From contig NZ_CP060724.1 of NCBI RefSeq assembly GCF_014397255.1, positions 186,001 through 250,000 on the forward strand: DNA of 64,000 nt. Direction: 5' to 3'. The notes below the pieces were generated by a model that worked only from the letters and a program-made list of their open reading frames with translations, was not told the DNA's origin and searched no databases. The stretch is from Weissella diestrammenae (lineage in GTDB: Bacteria; Bacillota; Bacilli; Lactobacillales; Lactobacillaceae). A program made the translations under genes and the position numbers. Positions 35,797 to 45,371 of the stretch are shown here, piece after piece (position 1 is the first letter of the stretch; each line of letters starts with the position of its first letter).

Positions 35797-36075
35797 TTAA
35801 TCGTCATTTTCAAATGGCGTTACTTCGTCAGTCAAAATGTGCTTGAATCGTTGCCACTGTTGCCCTAGTTCAGTTAATCTTTCTGTGTGCTGATTGGCAA
35901 TCTGTGCTATCTTTGTCACTAAATCTAAAATAGGTGTTATTTCTCGCTGCAATATATCAGCATTTAATACAAGCTCATCAAATAAAGGCTTGATGTGTCG
36001 TATAAATATAACCACAAAACCAAATAATAGAATCATTGAAAGAACAATTATTGACCACGCTATAATTGATACCAT
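35797..36075 (-). CDS. Small membrane-anchored hypothetical protein
   Basis: A 92-residue protein with one N-terminal transmembrane segment (SIIAWSIIVLSMILLFGFVV, about residues 3-22). An amphipathic helical region follows (LFDELVLNADILQREITPIL) with an acidic end (PFENDD). The topology, a membrane helix followed by coiled-coil-like helix, resembles the DUF948 protein two genes upstream, although it is not a clear member. AAGGAG lies before the ATG. It is the last gene of a three-gene unit. Confidence 0.8.
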   Translation of the reverse strand: MVSIIAWSIIVLSMILLFGFVVIFIRHIKPLFDELVLNADILQREITPILDLVTKIAQIANQHTERLTELGQQWQRFKHILTDEVTPFENDD

Positions 36076-36100
36076 ACTGATTCTCCTTTAGCGTTTACGC

Positions 36101-36691
36101 CTATATATTTTCAGGTGTATCATCAGTCAACTGCGCTTCAAATTCAGCAGCTTGAGAGTCTAACACAATGTCAAATTCTTCTTGAGCAGCACCAAATTTT
36201 TCTTCAGCTTTAGCTTTCAATTGGGCTGATTTTTCAACGGCGATATCTTTTGCGTTCAAAAACAAATCATCAGCTTGAGCACGTAAATCAGCATAGCTCT
36301 GCTTAATTTGCGCTAACTTTTCTTGTGCCTCGACACTCAAATTAGTCGAATTTTGTGCTTGTAAAAACTGCTTACCTTCAGCATACAACGTCTTGGCACG
36401 CTCACTCAACAACGCATAATTTGTTTTAAACCCAGCCAATTTTGTTTTGATCTCACTATCATCAGATAAATCAATTTGGTTAATTTTTTCAGTCAATGTC
36501 GCTAATTGATCACGTGTTAAGTCAGTTAATACAACAGCTTTTTCTTTTCCTGCTTCAATCCCGTCTAAGAACTTGTCTTGCAATGCTTCTTGCTCTTGTG
36601 GTGATAGCGTCTTATAATATGCCGCTGCTGCTACAGCTGCCACACCTACTGTTAATGCACCAAATGCGAACCCTTTAGCTACTTTTCCCAT
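36101..36691 (-). CDS. YtxH-like coiled-coil protein
   Basis: A 196-residue protein with an N-terminal hydrophobic stretch (GFAFGALTVGVAAVAAAAYY, about residues 7-26), then a long Ala/Lys/Glu/Gln-rich region of heptad-like helices to an acidic tail. This is the layout of YtxH-domain general stress proteins. YtxH and DUF948 genes are frequently neighbours in Firmicutes, which supports the call. No enzymatic motif is present. It begins four bases after the DUF948 gene and shares its promoter at 37162-37191. Confidence 0.78.
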   Translation of the reverse strand: MGKVAKGFAFGALTVGVAAVAAAAYYKTLSPQEQEALQDKFLDGIEAGKEKAVVLTDLTRDQLATLTEKINQIDLSDDSEIKTKLAGFKTNYALLSERAKTLYAEGKQFLQAQNSTNLSVEAQEKLAQIKQSYADLRAQADDLFLNAKDIAVEKSAQLKAKAEEKFGAAQEEFDIVLDSQAAEFEAQLTDDTPENI

Positions 36692-36695
36692 GATT

Positions 36696-37097
36696 TTACC
36701 CTACTTTCTTTGAATTTTGCTTATTTTGATTTTTTTTGGCCAAGCCAAACAACAAACTTGCCATGGCAGTCGCCATACCAGCGCCTGAACGATTTCTTTT
36801 TTTACTTGATACTTTTTCTTTTAAATCACGCGCTGAGGCATTTAAGTCTGAAACACTTTGTCCTAAATCTCCAGCCGCATGAAACAATGGATCAACCGTC
36901 ACCAATTTGCCATTAACATCGGTTAACATCACATTGGCATTAGCTAAGATATCGTCTGCATCATTTGACAACATTTTTACGTCTTTGGTAACTGATTCTA
37001 ACGTACGCCCCAATTGGATTAAAAAATAACCAATAAAGAGTACAAAAATTAAGATTGCTGCGGCAATCATCAAGAATGCAATATCTCCTGGTGTCAT
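36696..37097 (-). CDS. DUF948 domain-containing membrane protein
   Basis: A 133-residue protein. MTPGDIAFLMIAAAILIFVL begins a single N-terminal transmembrane segment, followed by LGRTLESVTKDVKMLSNDAD and further helix with DILANANVMLTDVN, matching the DUF948 pattern. A basic Lys/Asn-rich C-terminus follows. The function is unknown; the family often accompanies YtxH-type stress proteins. ATG 37097 is eight bases from GGAGG; upstream in-frame codons have no SD. Confidence 0.85.
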   Translation of the reverse strand: MTPGDIAFLMIAAAILIFVLFIGYFLIQLGRTLESVTKDVKMLSNDADDILANANVMLTDVNGKLVTVDPLFHAAGDLGQSVSDLNASARDLKEKVSSKKRNRSGAGMATAMASLLFGLAKKNQNKQNSKKVG

Positions 37098-37161
37098 GCT
37101 ATGTCCCTCCAAATTTATTATCTCAAGCATAAACGAACATACCATTCCATGCTTTATTTAA

Positions 37162-37191
37162 GTATACACGTCATCGGTAAATGTTTCCAAG
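37162..37191 (-). promoter_or_regulatory. Promoter of the DUF948/YtxH-like unit
   Basis: Minus-strand TTGGAA (37191-37186), an 18-base spacer and TATACT (37167-37162) lie about 65 bases before the DUF948 gene. Confidence 0.6.
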
Positions 37192-37252
37192 GGCAATCAT
37201 TTAATCCACGTCAATCAGAGTAAATTCATTCCCAAGATAAACTTCACGAAAA

Positions 37253-37284
37253 CCCTTGATAACAAGGGCTTTTCATGGTAAATT
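37253..37284 (+). promoter_or_regulatory. glpF-like gene promoter with overlapping inverted repeat
   Basis: TTGATA (37256-37261), a 17-base spacer and TAAATT (37279-37284, preceded by TGG) make an extended -10 promoter on the plus strand. The inverted repeat CCCTTG-ATAA-CAAGGG (37253-37268) covers the whole -35 and could be an operator, or a small hairpin if transcribed. Confidence 0.55.
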
Positions 37285-37326
37285 TATGAGACATTGATTA
37301 ATTATGCACTTTTTTCGGAGGAAGTC

Positions 37327-38052
37327 ATGTCACACACGTTATTGATACGTTTATTATCAGAATTTTTTGCAACAGCGCTCATGGTCGCTCTTGGTAACGG
37401 CGCAGTTGCCAATGCTGAGTTAAAGCGTACAAAAGGATCCGGCGCTGGATGGTTGAATATTGCCATGGGCTTTGGAATTGCCGTTGCCATGTCCACAATG
37501 TTTTTTGGCACTATCTCATCTCATGCTAATCCGGCAGCCGTTTTCGCACTAGCCGTTATTGGTAAGATGCCTTGGTCAGAAGTAATGCCCTATATCTCAG
37601 TTGAAATGTTAGGCGCAATGTTTGGTCAATTCGTTGTATGGCTATCATATAAGCCATACTTCGATGTGAATACAGACCCAGAAATTATTTTCACACCATT
37701 TGCCACAACTGATGCGGCTGAGTCGCGTTTCAATGGGCTCGTCAATGAATTTGTTGGTACCTTCATCTTAATCTTTGGCTTCCTTTCTGTTGCCTCTACA
37801 ATTGATAACCTTGTGGTAAAAGGGATTATGTTAGGTGTTCTTGTCGCAGGCCTCGTAATGTCATTAGGTGGCGCAACAGGTCCGGCTTTAAATCCAGTAC
37901 GTGACTTGGGACCTCGTGTAATGCATGCCATTTTGCCAATGCACTTCAAAGGTTCTTCACATTGGGAATATTCATGGGTACCAGTTATCGGACCAACCCT
38001 AGGTGGAATTGCTGCTGCACTACTTTATATGCATTTCTTTATCACAATTTAA
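37327..38052 (+). CDS. glpF: MIP-family channel (aquaglyceroporin)
   Basis: A six-helix major intrinsic protein, 241 residues, for facilitated diffusion of glycerol, water or similar small solutes. The first half-helix motif is SSHANPAAVFALA (NPA). The second is GPALNPVRDLGPR, in which the usual NPA is NPV while the Arg of the selectivity filter and the following Asp of glycerol facilitators are kept. The substrate is inferred from that Asp. ATG 37327 is preceded by CGGAGG. It is one of the few plus-strand genes, convergent with ftsK and divergent from the DUF948 unit. No glycerol kinase is adjacent. Confidence 0.88.
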   Translation: MSHTLLIRLLSEFFATALMVALGNGAVANAELKRTKGSGAGWLNIAMGFGIAVAMSTMFFGTISSHANPAAVFALAVIGKMPWSEVMPYISVEMLGAMFGQFVVWLSYKPYFDVNTDPEIIFTPFATTDAAESRFNGLVNEFVGTFILIFGFLSVASTIDNLVVKGIMLGVLVAGLVMSLGGATGPALNPVRDLGPRVMHAILPMHFKGSSHWEYSWVPVIGPTLGGIAAALLYMHFFITI

Positions 38053-38075
38053 TTTCATAAATTCGATTAATCATT

Positions 38076-38126
38076 AAAAAAAGCAGGGTGGTTCTAAACG
38101 ATGTTTAGAACCACCCTGCTTTTTTG
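38076..38126. terminator. Strong bidirectional terminator between the MIP gene and ftsK
   Basis: A stem of about 20 base pairs (AAAGCAGGGTGGTTCTAAAC against GTTTAGAACCACCCTGCTTT) around a short loop has A/U tracts on both sides, so it ends the convergent plus- and minus-strand genes. Confidence 0.92.
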
Positions 38127-40718
38127 TTAATATTGTTGGTCAACATTTTTAATGGCCGCTTGACGCGCATACCATTGAGATTTGCTCATCAATACTGGTC
38201 GTCTTTTACCACCACTTTCGGCTGTTCCAACTACGCCTTGATCTTCCATATCATCGACAAGTCGCGCCGCACGATTATAGCCGATTCTAAAGTGACGTTG
38301 CATCATTGAAGCCGACACCTCACCCTCAGCGTACGCAAAGTCTAACGCTTCATCCCACTTTTCATCCAGTGCGTTCGCACTATCCGTTGATTCGTCGCCA
38401 TTCCCAGTCATTGCATTCAAGTCATCGTCCGTAACAGCCATACTCTCGTCGTACTGTGCACCACCTTGATTTTTGACAAAATCCGTTAACTTTTCAACAT
38501 CTTCATCCGACAAAAATGCACCCTGCACACGTACACCGCCATTAGCACCAATAGGCTTATACAACATATCGCCACGCCCAAGTAGCTTTTCGGCCCCATT
38601 TGTATCCAAAATCGTTCGAGAATCAACACCTGATCCAACTGCAAAGGCAATCCGAGAAGGTACATTGGCTTTGATCAAGCCGGTAATAACGTCAACCGAT
38701 GGCCTTTGTGTCGCCACAATTAGATGAATTCCTGCGGCACGTCCTAGCTGTGCAATCCGGACAATTGCTGGCTCAACTTCACTAGCCACAGTCATCATCA
38801 GGTCGGCCAATTCATCGACAACCGCGACTAAGTAAGGCATCTTCATCAACTGATCACTGTTAGTTGCATTGTGCGTTTCGACCATTTTATTATAACCGTC
38901 AATGTTTCGCACACCATATTCAGCCAACCGAGCAAAGCGTTTTTCCATTTCAGCAACGACCTTCTTCAGAGCTGCAGCGGCTTTCCGTGGTTCTGACACT
39001 ACAGGCGTAATCAAGTGCGGTATATCATTATAAACACTTAGTTCAACTTTCTTAGGATCAACAAGCATAAGTCGCACTTCAGATGGTTTGGCTTGTAAGA
39101 GGATTGATGCCAAAATGGCATTAATCGCAACTGATTTTCCCGATCCGGTTGAGCCAGCAATCAAAAGATGTGGCATTTTTGTTAAGTCCATTTTTACAAT
39201 TTCACCGGTCACACTCTTACCAATCGGTACTTTCAAAACGTGTTCATGATCGGTTCCTGATTGTTCAAACATATTACGGAAACCAACCATTGCTTGCTGC
39301 TCATTTGCCACCTCAATCCCAACCAATGATTTACCTGGAATCGGCGCCTCAATTCTAAGACTTTTTGCTGCCAAAGCCATTGCCAAATCATCTGACAAAT
39401 TAGTAATTTTCGATACCTTAACCCCAACAGCTGGCTTAATTTCATACTGCGTAATGGTTGGCCCCAACACAACCTTTTCGACAGTGGCTTTAATATTGAA
39501 ACTTTCTAATGTTTGTTGCAATATACGTGACTTCTCTGCCAGCTGATTCTTTTCCTTTGTCTGATCTGTCGACCCAGTCTTTGTCAACAAGCTAACTGAT
39601 GGCATAACGTATTGTGCATCATCAATTTGACGACCAAAGCCATTAATGTCCACCCCTAACTCTGGTGTTGAGGTGACTGGTTGATGTTGTGTCTCCAAAT
39701 GTTGTGTTTCTAGATACTGCTCTTGATTACGTATCAAATCAACATGGCTAACGTTTTCATCATCTGGCGGTGCCACGACGGTTTGAACCGAAGACAAAAT
39801 TTCGCCGGTTTCCAAATCGACATGTCGTTGTTCCCCTTCATAACCTGGAGCAACAGTTGTCATCAACTCTTCGTTCGTCACTTCTGGCGCCACAATTTCA
39901 GGCATCACAAATGCTGGCGACTCCGGCTCTGATGCAGATAGTGAAGTTGTCAATTCAGCATCAGACTTTGGCTGATTGACAGCAAAATCTTTCTCAAATA
40001 ATTCACTCGTAATTTGATTTTGGCGTACCTTATAATTTTGATTAATTTCTGTTACTTTCTGTGCACCTGTCGTTACTGCTTCACGTGTCTTATCCTGCAC
40101 GACGTTAGCAGCGTACTCGGTAGCGCCAAACAAACTAACGAATAGTGCCCGAATTGGCAAGTCAAAGGTCACAACAATACCTGCAAACAAAAGAACAATT
40201 GCTAGCAACCATGAACCAAGATTAGCGGTCGCCAAATATGTCACTGATAAAATACTTGCACCAATAACACCGCCACCAACTGGTGTTTTAACCAAATGAT
40301 TATTCAAATCTTGATTAATAAACTTTGTGATCGTTTGAATGTAATCATGATGTAAATCTAATTGATTGAACAAAATAATTGCACTTACAAGGATTACCCC
40401 TAAATAAAATAAACTCGTCCCAATGATATGGCGCAATTTTGGTTTAGGAAATTGGCCATAGACCGCCAAACCGACCAAAAAATACGAGATTAAAATTAAT
40501 CCTAGCTGATAAGTGCCACCAACAAAATAACGTGATAAGTTAGCCAAAAACTTTCCAACTAAGCCAAATTGACCAATTGCCGTAATAACAATCAATAGCC
40601 CAATAATGCCACTTGTGTGCAGTACCAGGCGTTTTTGCTCAGCTTGCTTTTGCTTACTTTTGCTTACCGTTCTTTTTTTACTTGGTTTGCGCGCTGCTGT
40701 TTTTCTAGTTGCTGCCAT
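38127..40718 (-). CDS. ftsK: DNA translocase FtsK/SpoIIIE
   Basis: Septal DNA pump for chromosome segregation. The protein has 863 residues. The N-terminus is basic and followed by four to five transmembrane segments (about residues 30-200), then a Gln/Glu-rich linker. The RecA-like motor has Walker A GSTGSGKSVAINA and Walker B VAVVDELADLMM. The C-terminal gamma winged helix has QRHFRIGYNRAARLVDDMED, which recognises the orienting KOPS/SRS sequences. The start at 40718 uses GGAG six bases upstream; the frame runs another 26 codons without an SD. It is downstream of the infB-rbfA operon and separated from it by the A/T-rich hairpin at 40781-40822. Confidence 0.94.
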   Translation of the reverse strand: MAATRKTAARKPSKKRTVSKSKQKQAEQKRLVLHTSGIIGLLIVITAIGQFGLVGKFLANLSRYFVGGTYQLGLILISYFLVGLAVYGQFPKPKLRHIIGTSLFYLGVILVSAIILFNQLDLHHDYIQTITKFINQDLNNHLVKTPVGGGVIGASILSVTYLATANLGSWLLAIVLLFAGIVVTFDLPIRALFVSLFGATEYAANVVQDKTREAVTTGAQKVTEINQNYKVRQNQITSELFEKDFAVNQPKSDAELTTSLSASEPESPAFVMPEIVAPEVTNEELMTTVAPGYEGEQRHVDLETGEILSSVQTVVAPPDDENVSHVDLIRNQEQYLETQHLETQHQPVTSTPELGVDINGFGRQIDDAQYVMPSVSLLTKTGSTDQTKEKNQLAEKSRILQQTLESFNIKATVEKVVLGPTITQYEIKPAVGVKVSKITNLSDDLAMALAAKSLRIEAPIPGKSLVGIEVANEQQAMVGFRNMFEQSGTDHEHVLKVPIGKSVTGEIVKMDLTKMPHLLIAGSTGSGKSVAINAILASILLQAKPSEVRLMLVDPKKVELSVYNDIPHLITPVVSEPRKAAAALKKVVAEMEKRFARLAEYGVRNIDGYNKMVETHNATNSDQLMKMPYLVAVVDELADLMMTVASEVEPAIVRIAQLGRAAGIHLIVATQRPSVDVITGLIKANVPSRIAFAVGSGVDSRTILDTNGAEKLLGRGDMLYKPIGANGGVRVQGAFLSDEDVEKLTDFVKNQGGAQYDESMAVTDDDLNAMTGNGDESTDSANALDEKWDEALDFAYAEGEVSASMMQRHFRIGYNRAARLVDDMEDQGVVGTAESGGKRRPVLMSKSQWYARQAAIKNVDQQY

Positions 40719-40780
40719 AAACCACTCCATCTCATTTCTAATCTTGCGTTTAAAATGCGAAATTAATTTTTTAAACATAT

Positions 40781-40822
40781 AAAAAAAGTATAGCATGCTT
40801 ACTTTCTTTGCAAAACTATACT
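40781..40822 (-). terminator. Possible terminator after rbfA (or ftsK promoter)
   Basis: On the minus strand AGTATAG (40822-40816) pairs with CTATACT (40794-40788) and is followed by seven U. The same TATACT could instead be a -10 box with TTTTGC 17 bases upstream, so the element may end the rimP operon, start ftsK transcription, or do both. Confidence 0.45.
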
Positions 40823-40844
40823 CTATTAAACCTTATTCAGGTCT

Positions 40845-41231
40845 TTAATTTTGATTTTCCTGTTCATGCATTGGTTTATCATCTGCATGTAGTTGTCGAA
40901 TCAAATCATCAATCTTATTGCCATATAAAACAGAATCATCTTTTTTAAAGAATAATTCAGGTGTTTTATAAATATTAAGCCGTGCACCGACTTCTTTTCG
41001 TATCAAGCCCTTTGCTGCATCCAATCCGTCAGCAGCTTTTTGATTCACTGATGCTAATTCTGACAACACACTATAAAAAATAGTTGCCTGTTGTAAATCA
41101 CCAGTAACTTCAACGCCGGTAACCGTCACTCCTTCAACTCGTGGATCACGAATTCGTTTTAAGAGGATGTCATTCACTGACCGTTGAATTTCTTGTTCTA
41201 AACGACCAACGCGAAAATTTTGTTGTGCCAT
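40845..41231 (-). CDS. rbfA: Ribosome-binding factor A
   Basis: A 30S maturation factor that binds near helix 1/28 of 16S rRNA. The protein has 128 residues with a KH-type fold. It begins QQNFRVGRLEQEIQRSVNDI and contains RDPRVEGVTVTGVEVTGDLQ (about residues 28-47) and LRKEV/IRKEVGARLNIYKTPE, followed by a hydrophilic tail. AAAGGAGA lies upstream of the ATG. It is the last gene of the rimP-nusA-rnpM-ylxQ-infB-rbfA operon, 49 bases after infB. Confidence 0.95.
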   Translation of the reverse strand: MAQQNFRVGRLEQEIQRSVNDILLKRIRDPRVEGVTVTGVEVTGDLQQATIFYSVLSELASVNQKAADGLDAAKGLIRKEVGARLNIYKTPELFFKKDDSVLYGNKIDDLIRQLHADDKPMHEQENQN

Positions 41232-41280
41232 AAGATCTCCTTTCTAAATTAAATAACAATTTATCTCATTAAGTGACGCA

Positions 41281-43572
41281 TTATTTTGGCTTAACTTCAA
41301 CCATTTGATAAACTTCAACTTCATCGCCGACTTTTTCATCATTGAAGTTTTCAATGGTCATTCCAAAGTCAACACCATTTTTAACTTCTTTCACGTCATC
41401 TTTACCACGACGTAATGAACCAATCTTTCCGTCAAAGACAACAATGCCTTCACGAATCAAGCGAACACTAGCATCGCGAACAATCTTTCCGCTCATCATC
41501 ATTGAACCAGCAATTGTTCCAATCTTTGACACACGGAATAATTCAAGAATTTGTGCTGTTCCAATAACTTGTTCTTCATACACTGGCTCTAGCTGACCCT
41601 TCATGGCCGCTTCAATCTCATCAATCGCATTATAAATTACCGAGTGCAAACGAATATCAACAGAATCAGATTCGGCTTGTTGCCTTGCTTGTGGCGTTGG
41701 CCGAACATTGAATCCAATAATAATGGCCCCTGATGCTTCGGCCAACGTGATGTCAGATTCATTAATTGCACCAACAGCAGTGTGAATGATATCAACCTTG
41801 ACACCTTCAACATCAATTTTCTTCAAAGCACCATTTAATGCTTCAACTGATCCTTGAACGTCCGCTTTGATAATGACCGGAACAGACTTCATCTGGTTTT
41901 CAGCCATCTTGTTAAACAAGTCAGCAACCGATACAACATTATTGCGTTGACGATCAATTAATAAGGCACGTTTTGCACGTTCTTCTCCGGCTGCGCGCGC
42001 TGTCTTTTCATCTTCAAAGACCACGAATCGATCACCAGCACCAGGGACATCATTCAACCCTGTTATTTCAACTGGTGTCGAAGGAACAGCCTCTTTAATA
42101 CGGCGGCCACGATCATTGGTCATAGTTCGAACTTTACCAAACGTATTTCCGACCACAATTGGATCACCTACGTGCATTGTTCCCTGTTGTACTAGCACTG
42201 TTGCAACTGTTCCACGTCCTTTATCCAAACGCGCTTCAATCACAGATCCGGCTGCACGTTGGTCAGGATTGGCTTGTAATTCTAACACATCGGCTTGTAG
42301 TAAGACCATCTCTAGTAACTCGTCGATATTTTGACCAAATTTAGCCGAAATATTAACAAAGATCGTATCACCACCATATTCTTCTGGAATTAACTCATGT
42401 TGCATCAACTGGTTAATCACATTTTCAGGATTTGCACCTGGCTTGTCAATTTTGTTAACTGCAACAATAATTGGTGTGCCAGCAGCTTTGGCGTGATTAA
42501 TTGCCTCAATGGTTTGTGGCATCACGCCGTCATCAGCCGCAACAACCAAAATCGTAATATCGGTAATATCAGCCCCACGCGCACGCATTGCTGTGAAGGC
42601 CGCGTGACCAGGCGTATCCAAGAAAGTAATCACTCGATCATGCAATTTAACTTGATAAGCCCCAATATGTTGCGTAATACCACCAGCTTCACCCTCAGTA
42701 ATATGTGAATTCCGGAGGTAATCAAGTAACGTTGTCTTTCCATGATCGACGTGGCCCATGATAGTCACAACAGGTGCCCGACTAACATTGTTTTCAGTAT
42801 TGTCTTGCTCTTCTTCAAAGAATTTATCAATATCAGCAATATCAACTTCAACTTTTTGTTGTGCTTCAATGCCGTAATCTGCCGCTAAAATTTCAATTGT
42901 ATCAGCGTCCAAGGATTGATTTTGATTGACCATCACACCCAGCATAAACAACTTCTTAATAATTTCAGTTGCATCTCGATGAATCAATTTTGCAATATCT
43001 TGAACATTCATTCCGATTGAATACATCAAAACATCTGGTAATGGTTGATCTTTTCGAACCGTTGGTGCTGGCCGATTTTCATCCCGACGATTATTCCGAT
43101 TGTTCTTCTTACCACGGCGATTATTATTATTCCCACGGCGGTCATTCCAACCACCATTATTGTTGCCACCGCGATTATTATTGCGGTTGTTATTACTTGA
43201 ATTTGTCGTTGATCGGTTATTTTGTGAAACGACAACTTTTTTTACGACCGGTTGCTTGGGCTTAGCTGTCTCGTTAGTCTTGTGTTCTGTTGAAGTCTGC
43301 TTATTTGTGTTTGCTTTCGTATCTTTTTTAACAGCAGGTTGGGCTTTTGTATGCTTTACTGCTGCTGTTTTATTAGGGGTATCCTGGGTTACTTTTTTGT
43401 CCGCGGCTTTTGGTGCTGATGATTTCCCACCTTGTCGCAATAATTTTTCTTGTGCATCATCGATTGTCGACATGTGTGATTTGACGTCTAACCCAGCTTT
43501 TTGCGCTTTTGCGACTAATTCCTTTGATGGCACGTTCAATTCTTTTGCTAATTCAAAAATTCGCTTGGTCAT
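41281..43572 (-). CDS. infB: Translation initiation factor IF-2
   Basis: GTPase that places initiator tRNA on the 30S subunit. The protein has 763 residues. The N-terminal IF2N motif [19 protein letters not shown] is followed by a long low-complexity Lys- then Asn/Arg/Gly-rich region (about residues 55-170). A second IF2N domain follows, then the G domain with [15 protein letters not shown] (about residue 273), DTPGHAAFT and NKID, and then domains II-IV. The ATG overlaps the ylxQ stop by four bases (ATGA), with GAGGAGG upstream. The spurious plus-strand frames opposite the low-complexity region are its shadow. Confidence 0.97.
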   Translation of the reverse strand: MTKRIFELAKELNVPSKELVAKAQKAGLDVKSHMSTIDDAQEKLLRQGGKSSAPKAADKKVTQDTPNKTAAVKHTKAQPAVKKDTKANTNKQTSTEHKTNETAKPKQPVVKKVVVSQNNRSTTNSSNNNRNNNRGGNNNGGWNDRRGNNNNRRGKKNNRNNRRDENRPAPTVRKDQPLPDVLMYSIGMNVQDIAKLIHRDATEIIKKLFMLGVMVNQNQSLDADTIEILAADYGIEAQQKVEVDIADIDKFFEEEQDNTENNVSRAPVVTIMGHVDHGKTTLLDYLRNSHITEGEAGGITQHIGAYQVKLHDRVITFLDTPGHAAFTAMRARGADITDITILVVAADDGVMPQTIEAINHAKAAGTPIIVAVNKIDKPGANPENVINQLMQHELIPEEYGGDTIFVNISAKFGQNIDELLEMVLLQADVLELQANPDQRAAGSVIEARLDKGRGTVATVLVQQGTMHVGDPIVVGNTFGKVRTMTNDRGRRIKEAVPSTPVEITGLNDVPGAGDRFVVFEDEKTARAAGEERAKRALLIDRQRNNVVSVADLFNKMAENQMKSVPVIIKADVQGSVEALNGALKKIDVEGVKVDIIHTAVGAINESDITLAEASGAIIIGFNVRPTPQARQQAESDSVDIRLHSVIYNAIDEIEAAMKGQLEPVYEEQVIGTAQILELFRVSKIGTIAGSMMMSGKIVRDASVRLIREGIVVFDGKIGSLRRGKDDVKEVKNGVDFGMTIENFNDEKVGDEVEVYQMVEVKPK

Positions 43573-43889
43573 TGAATATCCTCCTCTTGTTTCAAATACT
43601 CCTGCATTTTCCGTGCAAAGCCACGATCGGCAACCGCAATTAGTGAGCGGGCCATGCCTGTTGCATCAGCTATTTCTTGACGGGTTAATGCAGTTGTGAA
43701 TGCCACGTCATAGCTATTAGTTTTATCTGTAAATTTCTTTTTCGTACTTTGACCACCGTCTTGTGCAAAGAATACAAGATTAACTTTGCCCTTACGAATC
43801 GCAGCCAGTACCATATCTTCACCAGTAACCAATTTACCAGCACGTCTAGCTAGGCCTAATAAGCCTAATAGTTTTTGCTTATTTTGCAT
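43569..43889 (-). CDS. ylxQ: L7Ae/L30e family RNA-binding protein YlxQ
   Basis: A 106-residue L7Ae-fold protein encoded between nusA and infB in most Firmicutes; L7Ae proteins bind kink-turn RNA, and the physiological target of YlxQ is not established. It begins [20 protein letters not shown], followed by [20 protein letters not shown], the typical N-terminus. The ATG at 43889 overlaps rnpM by 11 bases and has only a weak SD, suggesting translational coupling. The frame is open further upstream inside rnpM. Confidence 0.92.
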   Translation of the reverse strand: MQNKQKLLGLLGLARRAGKLVTGEDMVLAAIRKGKVNLVFFAQDGGQSTKKKFTDKTNSYDVAFTTALTRQEIADATGMARSLIAVADRGFARKMQEYLKQEEDIQ

Positions 43890-44178
43890 GTCCAAATAAT
43901 TCCCGTCGACCTTGTTGATGATCAACATATGCAATTAAGTCATCATAGAAGTCATCCGTTAATTTTGTTTCAAACGTGCGATCAAACACACGCTTCTTTT
44001 TGGCCAGCTTTGCGATCTCAACATCAATGCTTATATAGGCGCCACGACCATTTGCCCGGCTAGTTGGATCTAATTCAATTTGACCATCCGGCGTTTTCAC
44101 TACTCGAATCAAATCATTTTTAGGCACCATCTCACCAGTTACTATGTCTTTGCGCATCGGAATCTTGCGTTCTTTCAT
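43879..44178 (-). CDS. rnpM: RNase P modulator RnpM (YlxR)
   Basis: A 99-residue basic protein of the YlxR family, characterised in Bacillus as an RNA-binding protein that interacts with RNase P RNA. It begins KERKIPMRKDIVTGEMVPKN, and the RNA-binding face includes GRGAYISIDVEIAKLAKKK. Family members usually start with a Cys-containing RKC motif, which reads RKD here. It lies 16 bases after nusA in the conserved operon. Confidence 0.93.
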   Translation of the reverse strand: MKERKIPMRKDIVTGEMVPKNDLIRVVKTPDGQIELDPTSRANGRGAYISIDVEIAKLAKKKRVFDRTFETKLTDDFYDDLIAYVDHQQGRRELFGHAK

Positions 44179-44194
44179 GCTAAACCTCCGTAAT

Positions 44195-45358
44195 CTAATC
44201 GAGAGTTACATCCTCAAATGACACATCATCTTCTGAAGCAGTGCTTACCACATCAGATTGGGTCGCTTTTACAGCGCGTTCTTCCATATCAGTGTAAACC
44301 GCCTCACGCTGTGATTCTGGTTTAATGTCAATCGAGAAATTAGTCAACTTAGCAGCCAAACGCGCATTCTGTCCACGCTTTCCAATAAATAATGATAGTT
44401 GATCATCTGGGACTAACACCGTAACACCACGGTCATTACTTGGATCAAAAATCACTTCCAATACTTCTGCTTTATCAGTTGTCCGCAAGGCGTTGACAAT
44501 AAACTCGGTTGGATCTTCAGACCATTGGATGATATCTAAGTTTTCACCTGACAATTCAGAAATCACGGTTTGCACACGTGCCCCACGTTGTCCAATTAAT
44601 GTGCCAACAGCATCTAAGTTATCGTTATAAGAAACAACTGCGACCTTTGAACGATCACCCGCTTCACGTGCAATTGACTTAATTTCAACTGTACCATCTT
44701 GAACTTCTGGTACTTCAGCTTCAAACAGACGTTTAACCAAACTAGGTGCCGTCCGTGAAACAAAAATCTGAGGACCACGTTTGCTCTCTTGTTCGACTTC
44801 AGTCAGCAAAACTTTTATCAAATCACCGTTACGATAATTCTCATTTGGCATCTGATCCTGCGTCCGCATTGCTGCTTCTTTTCCACCTGGTAATGTCACA
44901 TATAAATAGCGTGCATCTTGATAGGCAACCTCACCAGTTAATAATTCATCCAAATCATCTTTGAATTCGTCATAAACCTTGAGTCGCTCAGCTTCGCGTA
45001 CTTTTTGGATAATAATTTGCTTGGCTTTTCCAGCTGCCAAACGTCCAAAGTCACTAGGTGTGACTTCAAACTTAATTTCATCACCAATTTCATAATCTTT
45101 ATGAATTTGGTGCGCATCTTCTAGTGATAACTGGACGTTGTGATCTAACACATCATCATCGGCAACAACCGTTTTCACTTGAAAGACTTTAATGTTTCCT
45201 TTTTTTCGATCAAAATTAACTTCAACATTGGTTGCATCATGGTAATTCTCTTCATATGCTTTTTCCAACGCTGTTTCAATCGCTTCAATTAAAACGTCTG
45301 CTTTAATTCCTCGCTCTGTTTCAAGCGCGTCCAAAGCTGCTACAATTTCTTTACTCAT
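44195..45358 (-). CDS. nusA: Transcription termination/antitermination factor NusA
   Basis: RNA polymerase-associated factor controlling pausing, intrinsic termination and rRNA antitermination. The 387 residues begin SKEIVAALDALETERGIKAD. The N-terminal domain is followed by an S1 domain (LLTGEVAYQDARYLYVTLPG), then KH1 and KH2 with AVGTLIGQRGARVQTVISEL and LSLFIGKRGQNARLAAKLT, and a short acidic tail. It lacks the C-terminal acidic repeats of the E. coli protein, as is normal for Firmicutes. ATG 45358 is eight bases after GGAG; the frame is open 29 codons upstream into rimP. Confidence 0.96.
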   Translation of the reverse strand: MSKEIVAALDALETERGIKADVLIEAIETALEKAYEENYHDATNVEVNFDRKKGNIKVFQVKTVVADDDVLDHNVQLSLEDAHQIHKDYEIGDEIKFEVTPSDFGRLAAGKAKQIIIQKVREAERLKVYDEFKDDLDELLTGEVAYQDARYLYVTLPGGKEAAMRTQDQMPNENYRNGDLIKVLLTEVEQESKRGPQIFVSRTAPSLVKRLFEAEVPEVQDGTVEIKSIAREAGDRSKVAVVSYNDNLDAVGTLIGQRGARVQTVISELSGENLDIIQWSEDPTEFIVNALRTTDKAEVLEVIFDPSNDRGVTVLVPDDQLSLFIGKRGQNARLAAKLTNFSIDIKPESQREAVYTDMEERAVKATQSDVVSTASEDDVSFEDVTLD

Positions 45359-45371
45359 CTTTTTTTCTCCA

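Noticed and set aside
43100-43699. 199-codon plus-strand open frame with a Leu/Phe-rich translation
   Set aside because: It lies opposite the Asn/Arg/Gly low-complexity region of infB and is a by-product of that composition; there is no ribosome-binding site.
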